Source: Faecalibacterium sp. An121
GTDB lineage: Bacteria; Bacillota; Clostridia; Oscillospirales; Ruminococcaceae
Direction: 5' to 3'
Assembly (NCBI RefSeq): GCF_002160915.1
Contig: NZ_NFLM01000003.1
Span: forward strand, 1-64,000
DNA length: 64,000 nucleotides
Part shown: positions 34,264 through 41,579 of the stretch, one piece after another
How positions within the stretch are numbered: position 1 is the first letter of the stretch
Layout of the letters: each line of letters begins with the position of its first letter
Notes under the pieces: generated by a model
What the model saw: only the letters and a program-made list of their open reading frames with translations
Told to the model about the DNA's origin: nothing
Database searches by the model: none
Made by a program: the position numbers and the translations under genes

Positions 34264-34506
34264 ATGGCAGTGAAGATCAGACTGCGCCGTATGGGCGCCA
34301 AGAAGTCCCCGTTCTACCGTGTGGTGGTGGCTGACAGCCGCTTCCCCCGCGACGGCCGTTTCATCGAGGAGATCGGCACCTACAACCCCATGCGTGACCC
34401 CGCCGAGATCAACATCGACGCCGAGAAGGCCAAGGCATGGATCGCCAACGGCGCCCAGCCCACCGATACCGTCCGCTACCTGCTCAAGAAGTCTGAGATT
34501 CTGTAA
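34264..34506 (+). CDS. rpsP: 30S ribosomal protein S16
   Basis: An 80-residue small-subunit protein with [26 protein letters not shown] at the start and IEEIGTYNP. The ATG at 34264 follows CAGGAGGAAAATTTATT. Confidence 0.98.
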   Translation: MAVKIRLRRMGAKKSPFYRVVVADSRFPRDGRFIEEIGTYNPMRDPAEINIDAEKAKAWIANGAQPTDTVRYLLKKSEIL

Positions 34507-34521
34507 GCGGAGGGCGGTCAC

Positions 34522-34755
34522 ATGCAGGAGCTGTTGCTGACAGTAGCCCGCGGCCTGGTTGAGGACAAGGATGCCGTCACCGTAACGGTGGATCCCCCTC
34601 GTGAGGATGGCACCGTCGTCTACCACCTGCGGGTGGCAGAGGGTGACATGGGCCGCGTCATCGGCAAGCAGGGCCGGATCGCCAAGGCCATTCGCGTGGT
34701 CATGCGCGCCGCTGCCGTGCGGGTCGATGAGAAGATCCTTGTGGAGATCGACTGA
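34522..34755 (+). CDS. khpA: KH-domain RNA-binding protein KhpA
   Basis: A 77-residue protein with one KH domain: VAEGDMGRVIGKQGRIAKAIRVVMRAAA carries the GxxG loop. KhpA pairs with KhpB in RNA binding and affects cell division and elongation in other Firmicutes. It lies 15 nt after rpsP, the usual position. Confidence 0.95.
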   Translation: MQELLLTVARGLVEDKDAVTVTVDPPREDGTVVYHLRVAEGDMGRVIGKQGRIAKAIRVVMRAAAVRVDEKILVEID

Positions 34756-34766
34756 ACCGCTTTTCT

Positions 34767-34804
34767 GGGCCGTCCGCCGCTTTGGGCCGGGCGGCCCCTT
34801 TTTT
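34767..34804 (+). terminator. intra-operon terminator between khpA and rimM
   Basis: A nine-bp stem with one G-U pair (GGGCCGTCC/GGGCGGCCC) is followed by C and a run of T. It lies 14 nt before rimM's ribosome binding site and probably lowers rimM-trmD expression relative to rpsP. Confidence 0.75.
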
Positions 34805-34818
34805 GCAAAGGAGTAACT

Positions 34819-35355
34819 ATGCAGCAGTATCTGGAAGCCGGCCGGGTGGTCACCACCCACGGCGTCAGGGGCGAAGTAAAGATGGAACTGTGGTGCGACG
34901 GGGTGGACTTCCTGCGGCCCGCAGGCAAGCTGTATCTGTCCCCGGCGGGAGGCCGCAGCCTGGCCATCGAGAGCATCCGCCCCCAGGGCCGGATGGCCCT
35001 GGTCAAGTTTGCGGGGGTGGATGACATGGACGCCGCCCGGGCGCTGCGGGGCCAGGCCTTCTATTTTGACCGGGACGATGTGCAGCTGGCCCCCGGCCGG
35101 TGGTATGTGGCCGACCTGATCGGCTGCGAGGTGCGGGATGCGGACACCGGCAAGGTGTACGGCGTGGTCACCGGGGTGGACCGCCCGGGTCCCCAGGACA
35201 TCTATACCGTCAAGGCGCCCAATGGCAAGGAGTATATGTTCCCCGGGGTGGATGCCTTTTTGAAGGAGCGCAACCCGCCCGAGGGCTATATCACGGTGAC
35301 GCCCATCCCCGGCCTGCTGGATGACGGCACGGTGAGCGAGCGGGAGGACGGCTGA
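34819..35355 (+). CDS. rimM: 16S rRNA processing protein RimM
   Basis: A 178-residue ribosome maturation factor acting on the 30S head with S19. N-terminal barrel: AGRVVTTHGVRGEVKMEL. C-terminal PRC barrel: WYVADLIGCEVRD, VDRPGPQDIYTVKAPNGKEYMFPGV. It ends 2 nt before trmD. Confidence 0.96.
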   Translation: MQQYLEAGRVVTTHGVRGEVKMELWCDGVDFLRPAGKLYLSPAGGRSLAIESIRPQGRMALVKFAGVDDMDAARALRGQAFYFDRDDVQLAPGRWYVADLIGCEVRDADTGKVYGVVTGVDRPGPQDIYTVKAPNGKEYMFPGVDAFLKERNPPEGYITVTPIPGLLDDGTVSEREDG

Positions 35356-35357
35356 CC

Positions 35358-36197
35358 ATGGGGATGCGCGTGGACATTGCGACCCTGTTTCCCGAGATGT
35401 GCCAGCGGGTGCTGGATGAGAGCATTTTGGGCCGGGCCGCCCGGCGGGGGCACATCGAGACCCACTGCCACCAGATCCGGGATTACACCCTCAACCGTCA
35501 GAAACAGACCGACGACTATCCCTACGGGGGCGGCTGCGGAATGGTGCTGTACGCCCAGCCCATTGCCGACTGCATCCGGGAGATCCGGCGGCAGGTGGAA
35601 CAGCAGGGCCGCCCCGCCCCGCATATCGTGTTTATGACGGCGGGAGGCCAGCGCTACACCGAGGAGCACGCCCGCCGCCTGGCCCAATACGACAGCCTGC
35701 TTTTGGTGTGCGGCCACTATGAGGGGATCGACGAGCGGGTGATCGAGGCGTTTGCCGACGAGGAGATCTCGATCGGGGACTATATCCTCACCGGCGGCGA
35801 GCTGGCCAGCCTGGTGGTGGCCGACAGCGTGCTGCGGCTGCAGCCGGGGGTGCTGGCCGAGCAGAAGGGCTACGAGGAGGAGAGCTACTGGAACGGCCTG
35901 CTGGAGTACCCTCAGTACACCCGGCCCGAGGTGTGGGAGGGCCGCGCCGTGCCGCCCATCCTCCTCAGCGGCAACCACAAGGCGGTGGACGACTGGCGGG
36001 CCGAACAGAGCCGCCAGCGCACCCGCCAGCGCCGGCCCGACCTGTGGGAAGCTTATCTGGCGGCCGGCGGCTGGGACGGCACCCCGCCGCCCAAAAAGCC
36101 CTCCCGCCGGCGCAGAAAGAAGCTTGCAGAAGAGCCTCTTTTGCCCGGAACGGACGGCGGACAGACCCCGCCCGACGCCCCGCAGAAAGAGGAATGA
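35358..36197 (+). CDS. trmD: tRNA (guanine-N1)-methyltransferase
   Basis: A 279-residue knotted (SPOUT) enzyme methylating G37 of tRNA. The core has MRVDIATLFPEM, DDYPYGGGCGMV, CGHYEGIDERV, EEISIGDYILTGGE and the C-terminal SGNHKAVDDWR. It is about 35-40 residues longer than usual because of a Pro/Arg/Lys-rich tail (from about 245) likely to be disordered. It is the last gene of the rpsP-khpA-rimM-trmD group. Confidence 0.97.
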   Translation: MGMRVDIATLFPEMCQRVLDESILGRAARRGHIETHCHQIRDYTLNRQKQTDDYPYGGGCGMVLYAQPIADCIREIRRQVEQQGRPAPHIVFMTAGGQRYTEEHARRLAQYDSLLLVCGHYEGIDERVIEAFADEEISIGDYILTGGELASLVVADSVLRLQPGVLAEQKGYEEESYWNGLLEYPQYTRPEVWEGRAVPPILLSGNHKAVDDWRAEQSRQRTRQRRPDLWEAYLAAGGWDGTPPPKKPSRRRRKKLAEEPLLPGTDGGQTPPDAPQKEE

Positions 36198-36230
36198 ACT
36201 CCCTTGCCTGTCTGAACGTGTTGAAAACTT

Positions 36231-36242
36231 TTGTATGTACAA
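36231..36242. promoter_or_regulatory. TTGTA-TG-TACAA near-palindrome upstream of ptsH
   Basis: A 5+2+5 inverted repeat lies in the AT-rich 234-nt gap before ptsH. It resembles the TTGTAT sites of the uronate genes but is 190 nt from the start codon and no clear promoter is next to it, so function is doubtful. Confidence 0.25.
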
Positions 36243-36431
36243 CCAATAGCAATGGATATGTTTTATGAAAAGGGTACAAATTGTAAAAAATGTCCCTGTT
36301 TGGATTGGGAAAACCGCCAAAATTCCAAAAAAGGCTGTACAACCATGTCCCCTTGCGATAAAATAAGAAAAGACAGCAGGTGTTAATGCATTGCATCATT
36401 CCATTACGACAATAGATAGGAGCGTTTTACT

Positions 36432-36695
36432 ATGTATGTAAAAGAAGTTACCGTTGAAAATCAGGTCGGTCTGCATGCACGCCCCGCCACCTTCTTTATC
36501 CAGAAGGCCAATGAGTTCAAGTCCTCAATCTGGGTCGAGAAGGAAGAGCGCCGTGTGAATGCAAAGAGCCTGCTGGGTGTGCTCTCGCTGGGCATCGTGG
36601 GTGGCACCACCATCCGCATCATTGCCGACGGCGCAGATGAGCAGGCCGCTGTGGAGGCTCTGATCAAGCTGGTGGAGTCCGGCTTTGCAGAGTAA
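36432..36695 (+). CDS. ptsH: phosphocarrier protein HPr
   Basis: An 87-residue HPr. It takes phosphate from enzyme I on H15 (GLHARPA) and donates it to EIIA proteins such as the one at 7132. S46 in RRVNAKSLLGVLSLG is the regulatory site of HPr kinase in Firmicutes, so CcpA-type catabolite control is likely. ptsI is not adjacent. The SD is ATAGGAGCGTTTTACT. Confidence 0.97.
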   Translation: MYVKEVTVENQVGLHARPATFFIQKANEFKSSIWVEKEERRVNAKSLLGVLSLGIVGGTTIRIIADGADEQAAVEALIKLVESGFAE

Positions 36696-36773
36696 GCGGC
36701 ATTTTGCTGGATCGGATTTGAGGGACGATCGAAGGACCCCTATCTCGTTGGAGGGTTTTCAGATGCACCCTTG

Positions 36774-36799
36774 GGGCGGACGCAGGTTCCGCCCTTTTT
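36774..36799 (+). terminator. terminator after ptsH
   Basis: The stem GGGCGGA/TCCGCCC with a 7-nt loop is followed by five T, 80 nt after ptsH and before the uvrC start. Confidence 0.9.
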
Positions 36800-36824
36800 G
36801 TTTGCCCGTACAGGAGGTGAGACG

Positions 36825-38666
36825 ATGACCAAAGCGGAGCTGTACCAAAAGGCCTGTATGCTGCCTTTGCTGCCGGGGGTGTATATCATCCGGGACAAGG
36901 CCGATACCATCATCTACATCGGCAAGGCCAAGCGGCTGCGCACCCGGGTCAGCCAGTATTTCCGGGAGGGCGTGCCCCATGACAACAAGGTCAGCCAGAT
37001 GATCGCCCATGCCTTCAGCTTTGACGTGATCGTCTGCCAGAGCGAGTTTGAAGCCCTGGTGCTGGAGGCCAGCCAGATCAAGGCCCATACCCCCAAATAC
37101 AACATCCTGCTGAAGGATGACAAGGGCTATTCCTATATCAAGGTGACCAAAGAGGACTGGCCCCGGCTGTCCTTCACCCTGCAGAAAGAGGAGGACGGGG
37201 CCGAGTACATCGGGCCGTATACCTCCAGCTTTGCCGCCCGCGAGATGGCCGAGAGCGCCCAGGACGCCTTTTTGCTGCCCCGGTGCAGCCGCCGTTTCCC
37301 CCAGGACATCGGCAAGGGGCGGCCCTGCCTCAACGCCCACATCGGCAAGTGCATGGGGGTGTGCAGCGGCAAGATCAGCTGTGAGGCGTACAACCAGGCG
37401 GTGAAAGGGGCGGTGCACCTGATCCGCTACGGCAAAAAGGACATCCTCAAGACGCTGACCCGCCGGATGGAGGAGGCCTCCGAGCGGCTGGAGTTCGAGA
37501 CGGCCGCCCTGCTGCGGGACCAGATCGCCGCCATCACCAAGGTGACCGAAGGGCAGAAGGTGGTGGTGGACGAGGAACTGGAGATGGACGTGGTGGCCCT
37601 GGCAGGCACCCCGGACAGCGTCTGCGCGGCCGTGCTGCGCTACCGCCGCGGCCGCCTGACCGACAAGCGGGAATTTGTGTTCCACGACCGGTCGGACACC
37701 GACGGGGTGCGGGAGGAATTCCTGCCCCGCTATTACCTGGATGACGAGGAGATCCCGCGGATCATCGCGGTGGACGCCCTCCCCGCCGACGCCGACGCCC
37801 TGCGCCAGGCCCTGAGCCAGAAGCGGGGCAGCGAGGTGCAGCTGTACCAGCCCCAGCGGGGGGACAAGGCCCGCCTGGTGGAGATGGCCCACACCAATGC
37901 GGTGGAGCGGCTGGCCCGGGAACGGGGCCGCACCGCCCGGGAACAGAAGCTGCTGGACGAGCTGGCCCAGGTGCTGGGGCTGCCGGCTGCGCCCCGCCGC
38001 ATCGAGAGCTACGACATCTCCAACTGGGGGGACGGCACCAGCGTCTGCGGCATGGTGGTGTTCCGGGACGGCAAGCCCAGCAAGGCCGATTACCGCCGGT
38101 TCAAGATGCGGACGGTGGCGGGCACCGACGACTACGCCTCCCTGGCCGAGACATTGAGCCGCCGGGCCGGGGAATACCAGACCCGCACCGGGGCAGGGGA
38201 GAGCACCGGCTTTGCCGAGAAGCCCGACCTGCTGCTGATGGACGGCGGCCGGGGCCAGGTGAACGCCGCCCGGGCGGCCCTGGCCGGCACCGCGCTGGCC
38301 GATGTACCCCTCTACGGCATGGTCAAGGATGACCACCACCGCACCCGGGCCATCGTGGACGGGGATGGCCGGGAGATCGCCATCCAGATGAACCGGGGGA
38401 CCTTCACCTTCATCACCTCCATCCAGGACGAGACCCACCGCTTTGCCAACGCCTACCGCAAGCAGCAGATGCGCCAAAAGAGCTACTCCTCCACCCTGGT
38501 GCAGATCCCGGGGGTGGGGCCCAAGCTGGCCAAGGCGCTGATGACGCAGTTCGGCAGCGTGGGGGCGGTGCGCCAGGCCAGCTGCGAGGCCCTGGCCCAG
38601 ACCCCCGGCGTAGGCCCCAGGCTGGCCGGGGAGATCTACGCCTGGTTCCGCCGGGAAGAAACCTGA
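36825..38666 (+). CDS. uvrC: excinuclease ABC subunit C
   Basis: A 613-residue dual-incision nuclease of nucleotide excision repair. The N-terminal GIY-YIG domain has PGVYIIRDKADTIIYIGKAKRLRTRVSQYF. A Cys cluster follows (RPCLNAHIGKCMGVCSG). Then come a UvrB-binding UVR helix (about 200-235), the RNase H-like domain with ESYDISNWGDGTSVCGMVVF and LLMDGGRGQVNAA, and a C-terminal double helix-hairpin-helix (IPGVGPKLAKAL, TPGVGPRLAGEI). The ATG at 36825 follows CAGGAGGTGAGACG; an earlier TTG lies in the ptsH terminator. Confidence 0.98.
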   Translation: MTKAELYQKACMLPLLPGVYIIRDKADTIIYIGKAKRLRTRVSQYFREGVPHDNKVSQMIAHAFSFDVIVCQSEFEALVLEASQIKAHTPKYNILLKDDKGYSYIKVTKEDWPRLSFTLQKEEDGAEYIGPYTSSFAAREMAESAQDAFLLPRCSRRFPQDIGKGRPCLNAHIGKCMGVCSGKISCEAYNQAVKGAVHLIRYGKKDILKTLTRRMEEASERLEFETAALLRDQIAAITKVTEGQKVVVDEELEMDVVALAGTPDSVCAAVLRYRRGRLTDKREFVFHDRSDTDGVREEFLPRYYLDDEEIPRIIAVDALPADADALRQALSQKRGSEVQLYQPQRGDKARLVEMAHTNAVERLARERGRTAREQKLLDELAQVLGLPAAPRRIESYDISNWGDGTSVCGMVVFRDGKPSKADYRRFKMRTVAGTDDYASLAETLSRRAGEYQTRTGAGESTGFAEKPDLLLMDGGRGQVNAARAALAGTALADVPLYGMVKDDHHRTRAIVDGDGREIAIQMNRGTFTFITSIQDETHRFANAYRKQQMRQKSYSSTLVQIPGVGPKLAKALMTQFGSVGAVRQASCEALAQTPGVGPRLAGEIYAWFRREET

Positions 38667-38671
38667 CAAAC

Positions 38672-38713
38672 AAAAACCGCCCGGACGCATTGGCATCCGG
38701 GCGGGATCTTTTT
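38672..38713. terminator. bidirectional terminator between uvrC and the redoxin-like gene
   Basis: The stem CCGCCCGGA/TCCGGGCGG (38677-38685, 38696-38704) has A runs on the left and T runs on the right, serving both converging genes. Confidence 0.9.
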
Positions 38714-38719
38714 GCGGGG

Positions 38720-39394
38720 TCAGTCGAACAGCTTGGACAGGGCGTCCTCCTCTTCCTCCAGGCCGCCGGCCAGGTCGGGCAGGGTGAGGGTCTCGTCCGA
38801 GTGGGGGCCGGCCTTGGCCTTTTGGGGGGCCTGCTGGGCCTTGCGGGTCAGCTCGCACACCTCGTCGCAGAGGGTGTAAATGGCCCCGCAGTCCCCGGGC
38901 ATATCGGTCAGGTTGCGCCCGTAGTGGGTGAACAGGATGGCCCCTTCCTCCCCCAGCACCAGGGTCAGCGGGAGCAGCTGGGGGGCCTTGTGGTTGTAGC
39001 GCATCCCCTTGGCCTGGGCGCTGCGCAGGATGCGCTGGGCCTCAAAGCTCCAGTTCAGCAGGCCGGCGGTCTCCACCCCCATAAAGTTGTACAGCACCCC
39101 CGGCTGGTCGCAGATGAGGTCGAAGGGCAGCTGCCGGCCCTCCAGGGCCTGGGCCACCTGACGGGGCCCGCTGCGCACCACGCAGGCCAGCTTGACCCCT
39201 TTCAGGTCGTCCAGGGTCTTGAGGTAGCGGGAGATGTAGGTGCGGGTGATGGGATGGTCGAATGCGGGCAGGAAGATCATGGCCAGGGGCTTGTCCCCGG
39301 CGCACAGCCGGTAAAAGTCGTTGCCGGGGGACGAGGGGGTGTCGTAGGTGAAACGTGGGATGGAAGTCCCCACCAGGTGGTCTTCGGTCCGCAT
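38720..39394 (-). CDS. peroxiredoxin-like (AhpC/TSA fold) protein without peroxidatic cysteine
   Basis: A 224-residue protein. The middle reads as a redoxin fold: a YDTPSSPGNDFYRLC opening, the strand PLAMIFLPAF, then a helix, VKLACVVRSGPRQVAQALEGRQLPFDLICDQPGVLYNFMGVE. In true peroxiredoxins the loop after the first strand has a Cys in PxxxTxxC; here it is LPAFDHPITRTYIS with no Cys. The C-terminal tail (about 175-224) is acidic and Glu-rich. The ATG at 39394 is chosen over 39433. No redox activity by the usual mechanism is expected; it may bind ligands or partners. Confidence 0.65.
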   Translation of the reverse strand: MRTEDHLVGTSIPRFTYDTPSSPGNDFYRLCAGDKPLAMIFLPAFDHPITRTYISRYLKTLDDLKGVKLACVVRSGPRQVAQALEGRQLPFDLICDQPGVLYNFMGVETAGLLNWSFEAQRILRSAQAKGMRYNHKAPQLLPLTLVLGEEGAILFTHYGRNLTDMPGDCGAIYTLCDEVCELTRKAQQAPQKAKAGPHSDETLTLPDLAGGLEEEEDALSKLFD

Positions 39395-39507
39395 ACTGCA
39401 CACATCCTTTCCGGTTTTCGGGCCAGGATGCATCTGAAAACGACCGCCGTTCGGCAGATCTTCCCCCTATGCTGCATTTTCAGATACACCCCGGCAAGGG
39501 GGTAAAC

Positions 39508-39533
39508 AAAAAAGCCGGACCAAAAGTCCGGCT
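39508..39533 (-). terminator. Rho-independent terminator (minus strand)
   Basis: A perfect 8-bp stem AGCCGGAC/GTCCGGCT with a 5-nt loop is followed on the minus strand by six T. It would end transcripts coming from the DUF1292 gene or from the structured element at 39566-39724. Confidence 0.9.
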
Positions 39534-39565
39534 GTTATCATAAAAAAGATCCCGCCCGGTCGTCT

Positions 39566-39724
39566 GCGGATGAATCAAACCTACCCTTACGGACAGGTGG
39601 GTGCCCTGCCAATGGTTTCATGCTCCCGCATCGATCCTCCAGGGTGGACCCTGACGGGGCGGTCTGCAATCCCCCACCGGACTCCAGGCTCCCGATGGAT
39701 GATTAGTAGGATCATATATTCCGC
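39566..39724. ncRNA. candidate structured RNA of unknown class
   Basis: This 159-nt non-coding stretch folds on paper into a closed structure. The ends pair (GCGGA 39566 with TCCGC 39724), then CCTAC (39580-39584) with GTAGG (39706-39710), then a second nested set: CATCG/CGATG (39629, 39693), GGTGG/CCACC (39643, 39674) and GGGG/CCC. A side hairpin is possible around 39590-39615. The terminator 33 nt beyond its left end favours transcription on the minus strand, but orientation is open. It does not match tmRNA, RNase P, SRP RNA or riboswitch cores that I know; 6S RNA is a possibility I cannot confirm. Confidence 0.4.
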
Positions 39725-39777
39725 AACAAATCGTGCCGGGCAGGATACTGCCGGTTTGGGGGCCGGCCCGCAAAGGG

Positions 39778-40092
39778 TCAGCCGATGTCGAAGTTGTCGC
39801 TCAGCCGCTTTTCGAACAGAGCGCCCACTTCCATCAAGGTCTCGTCGTCATCGACCACGTCCAGGTACTCGCCTTCGGCGTCCTTGCCAACGCTCAGGAT
39901 CACCAGCTGGGCGTCCTCGTCCAGGTCTTCTTCGTCCTCGACGTATTCGACGACGGCCAGATAATGCACGCCCTTGTGGTCCAGCGCGTCGATCACCTCA
40001 AAGGTGATCTCGTTGCCGTCCTCGTCCTGCAGTGTCATCAGGTCGGGCTGGTATGCATTTTCTTCCTGAGGGATCTTGTTTTCGTCTGCCAT
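39778..40092 (-). CDS. DUF1292 protein (YrzB family)
   Basis: A 104-residue, very acidic protein. The DUF1292 pattern is visible: TLQDEDGNEITFEVIDALDHKGVHYLAVVEY and a DDETLMEV segment near the end. The function is unknown. In many Firmicutes the family is encoded next to ruvX, which lies 1 kb away here with the cyclophilin gene between. The ATG at 40092 follows GGAGTTATACCG. Confidence 0.9.
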   Translation of the reverse strand: MADENKIPQEENAYQPDLMTLQDEDGNEITFEVIDALDHKGVHYLAVVEYVEDEEDLDEDAQLVILSVGKDAEGEYLDVVDDDETLMEVGALFEKRLSDNFDIG

Positions 40093-40151
40093 CGGTATAA
40101 CTCCAGTCTGTTTCACATCTGGGGGCCGGTGCAGGCCCTCGTCTTGCCTAT

Positions 40152-40180
40152 AGTGTAGCGTTTTTTTGCCGCCTCGTCAA
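40152..40180 (-). promoter_or_regulatory. promoter of the DUF1292 gene
   Basis: On the minus strand, TTGACG (40175-40180) and TACACT (40152-40157) are 17 nt apart. Confidence 0.8.
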
Positions 40181-40249
40181 GATGCTAAATCAGGAAAAAG
40201 CGTTTTTTGCAGTTTTCACTTCTCTTCCCTCGCCTGGCAGGCGGTTCTG

Positions 40250-40258
40250 TGGTATACT
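40250..40258 (+). promoter_or_regulatory. extended -10 promoter of the cyclophilin gene
   Basis: TGGTATACT forms an extended -10 (TGnTATACT) 64 nt before the start codon. No good -35 box is seen. Confidence 0.55.
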
Positions 40259-40321
40259 GAACGATGAACCCCATGCCCGCCCGGCGGGTATGGTATAGGA
40301 TATGATACAAGGAGAAGCAAT

Positions 40322-41038
40322 ATGTCTGGTAAATTCAAACGGGCCGCGCTGGTCCTGGCGGCGGCCCTGGCCCTTGCGCTGGCCGGATGCCTGGGGGGCG
40401 GCGCGCCCTCCGGCGGCAGTGTCAGCCGCCCCGAAGCGGTCCAGTCGGCCGAACTGCAGTTCACCCACCCTGCGGCGGGGGATACGGTGGCTGTGTTCGA
40501 TACGTCGGCGGGGGTGTTCCGGGCGGTGCTGTTTCCCCAGCAGGCGCCCCAGGCCTGCGCCAACTTTGTGGGTCTGGCGCAGGCGGGCTATTACAACGGT
40601 CTGACCTTTACCCGGGTGGAACAGGGCTTTGTGGTGGAGGCCGGCCAGGCCGCCGACGGCAGCGCCGCCACCATCTGGAACGGCAGCGGCTATCCCGCCG
40701 AGTATACCGACCAGCTGCACCACTATTCGGGCGCCCTGTGCGCCGCCATGAGCGAGGAGGGCCAGGGGGCCAGCGTCTTTTACGTCATGCAGACCGCCCC
40801 GGGCCTGGAACAGGAGCTGGCCGATCGGATGGCGGCCCAGGGCTGGCGGCAGGAGATCATCGACGCCTACGCCGCTGCCGGGGGCGCGCCTTATCTGGAC
40901 TACACCGACACCGTCTTTGGCCAGGTGTACGAGGGGATGGACGTGGTGGACGCCATCGGCGCCGCCCAGGTGGACGAGGCCCTGGCGCCTGTGGAAGCCA
41001 TCACCATCCACAGCGTCACCATCGAGACCTATCCGTGA
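40322..41038 (+). CDS. cyclophilin-type peptidyl-prolyl isomerase lipoprotein
   Basis: A 238-residue extracytoplasmic protein. The signal peptide ends in a lipobox LAGC (Cys23), then a Ser/Gly-rich spacer. The cyclophilin barrel begins near residue 50: FRAVLFPQQAPQACANFVGLAQAGYYNGLTFTRVEQGFVVEAG keeps the catalytic-type Arg of the FxRV motif. A region with ASVFYVMQT (the usual FF motif is partly changed) and a C-terminal FGQVYEGMDVVDAI follow. An insertion around 165-190 is unusual. It probably helps fold secreted proteins. SD is AAGGAGAAGCAAT. Confidence 0.9.
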   Translation: MSGKFKRAALVLAAALALALAGCLGGGAPSGGSVSRPEAVQSAELQFTHPAAGDTVAVFDTSAGVFRAVLFPQQAPQACANFVGLAQAGYYNGLTFTRVEQGFVVEAGQAADGSAATIWNGSGYPAEYTDQLHHYSGALCAAMSEEGQGASVFYVMQTAPGLEQELADRMAAQGWRQEIIDAYAAAGGAPYLDYTDTVFGQVYEGMDVVDAIGAAQVDEALAPVEAITIHSVTIETYP

Positions 41039-41045
41039 GGGCCGC

Positions 41046-41477
41046 TCACCGTTCGCCGGGATGGTTTTTGCGCCAGGCCAGGTAATTTTCCAGGATCACC
41101 GAGGCGCTCACCGCATCCAGCACAGCTTTGCGCTTTTTGCCGAAGGTGCCGCTCTCGCTCAGAAAGCCTGCGGCGGTGATGGTGGTCTGCCGCTCGTCCC
41201 ACATACGGACGGGCAGGCCGCTGGCCTGCTCCACCAGGGCGGCCAGCTTGCGGCTTTTCTGGGCGCGGGCCCCCTCGGTGCCGTCCATGTTCCGGGGCAG
41301 CCCCACCACGATCAGTTCGGCGCGGTTGTCCCGGGCGGCCTGGCAGATCCGGTCGGCCACCTTGGCCATGGCCTTTTCCTCGATCTGGGGCTTGAGAGGT
41401 GTGGCCAGGATCTCGCCGGGGTCGCACACCGCAAGACCGGTGCGGCTGTCGCCGTAATCCACTGCTAAGATTTTCAT
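41046..41477 (-). CDS. ruvX: Holliday junction resolvase-like protein RuvX (YqgF)
   Basis: A 143-residue RNase H-fold protein involved in 16S rRNA 5' end maturation and, by proposal, Holliday junction resolution. It has ILAVDYGDSRTGLAVCD (first catalytic Asp), ELIVVGLPRNMDGTEG and a C-terminal AVLDAVSASVILENYL with the final Asp. It is convergent with the cyclophilin gene, 7 nt apart. Confidence 0.95.
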   Translation of the reverse strand: MKILAVDYGDSRTGLAVCDPGEILATPLKPQIEEKAMAKVADRICQAARDNRAELIVVGLPRNMDGTEGARAQKSRKLAALVEQASGLPVRMWDERQTTITAAGFLSESGTFGKKRKAVLDAVSASVILENYLAWRKNHPGER

Positions 41478-41510
41478 ACAAACGCTCCTTTGCTTTTGCT
41501 TTACAGGCTC

Positions 41511-41540
41511 ATTCTACCATATTCCCGGTCCAGAGCGCAA
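41511..41540 (-). promoter_or_regulatory. promoter of ruvX
   Basis: On the minus strand, TTGCGC (41535-41540) and TAGAAT (41511-41516) are 18 nt apart, close to the start of the divergent addB. Confidence 0.6.
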
Positions 41541-41579
41541 TGGGGCGTATTTTTTCTGCACAAAGGAGGGAGTCGATCC

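Noticed and set aside
39566-39724. Identification of the structured element as 6S RNA, SRP RNA or a riboswitch
   Set aside because: Size would allow 6S RNA, but I could not confirm the central bulge in either orientation. SRP tetraloop and helix motifs and known riboswitch cores (FMN, TPP, cobalamin, THF) do not match. Left as unknown class.
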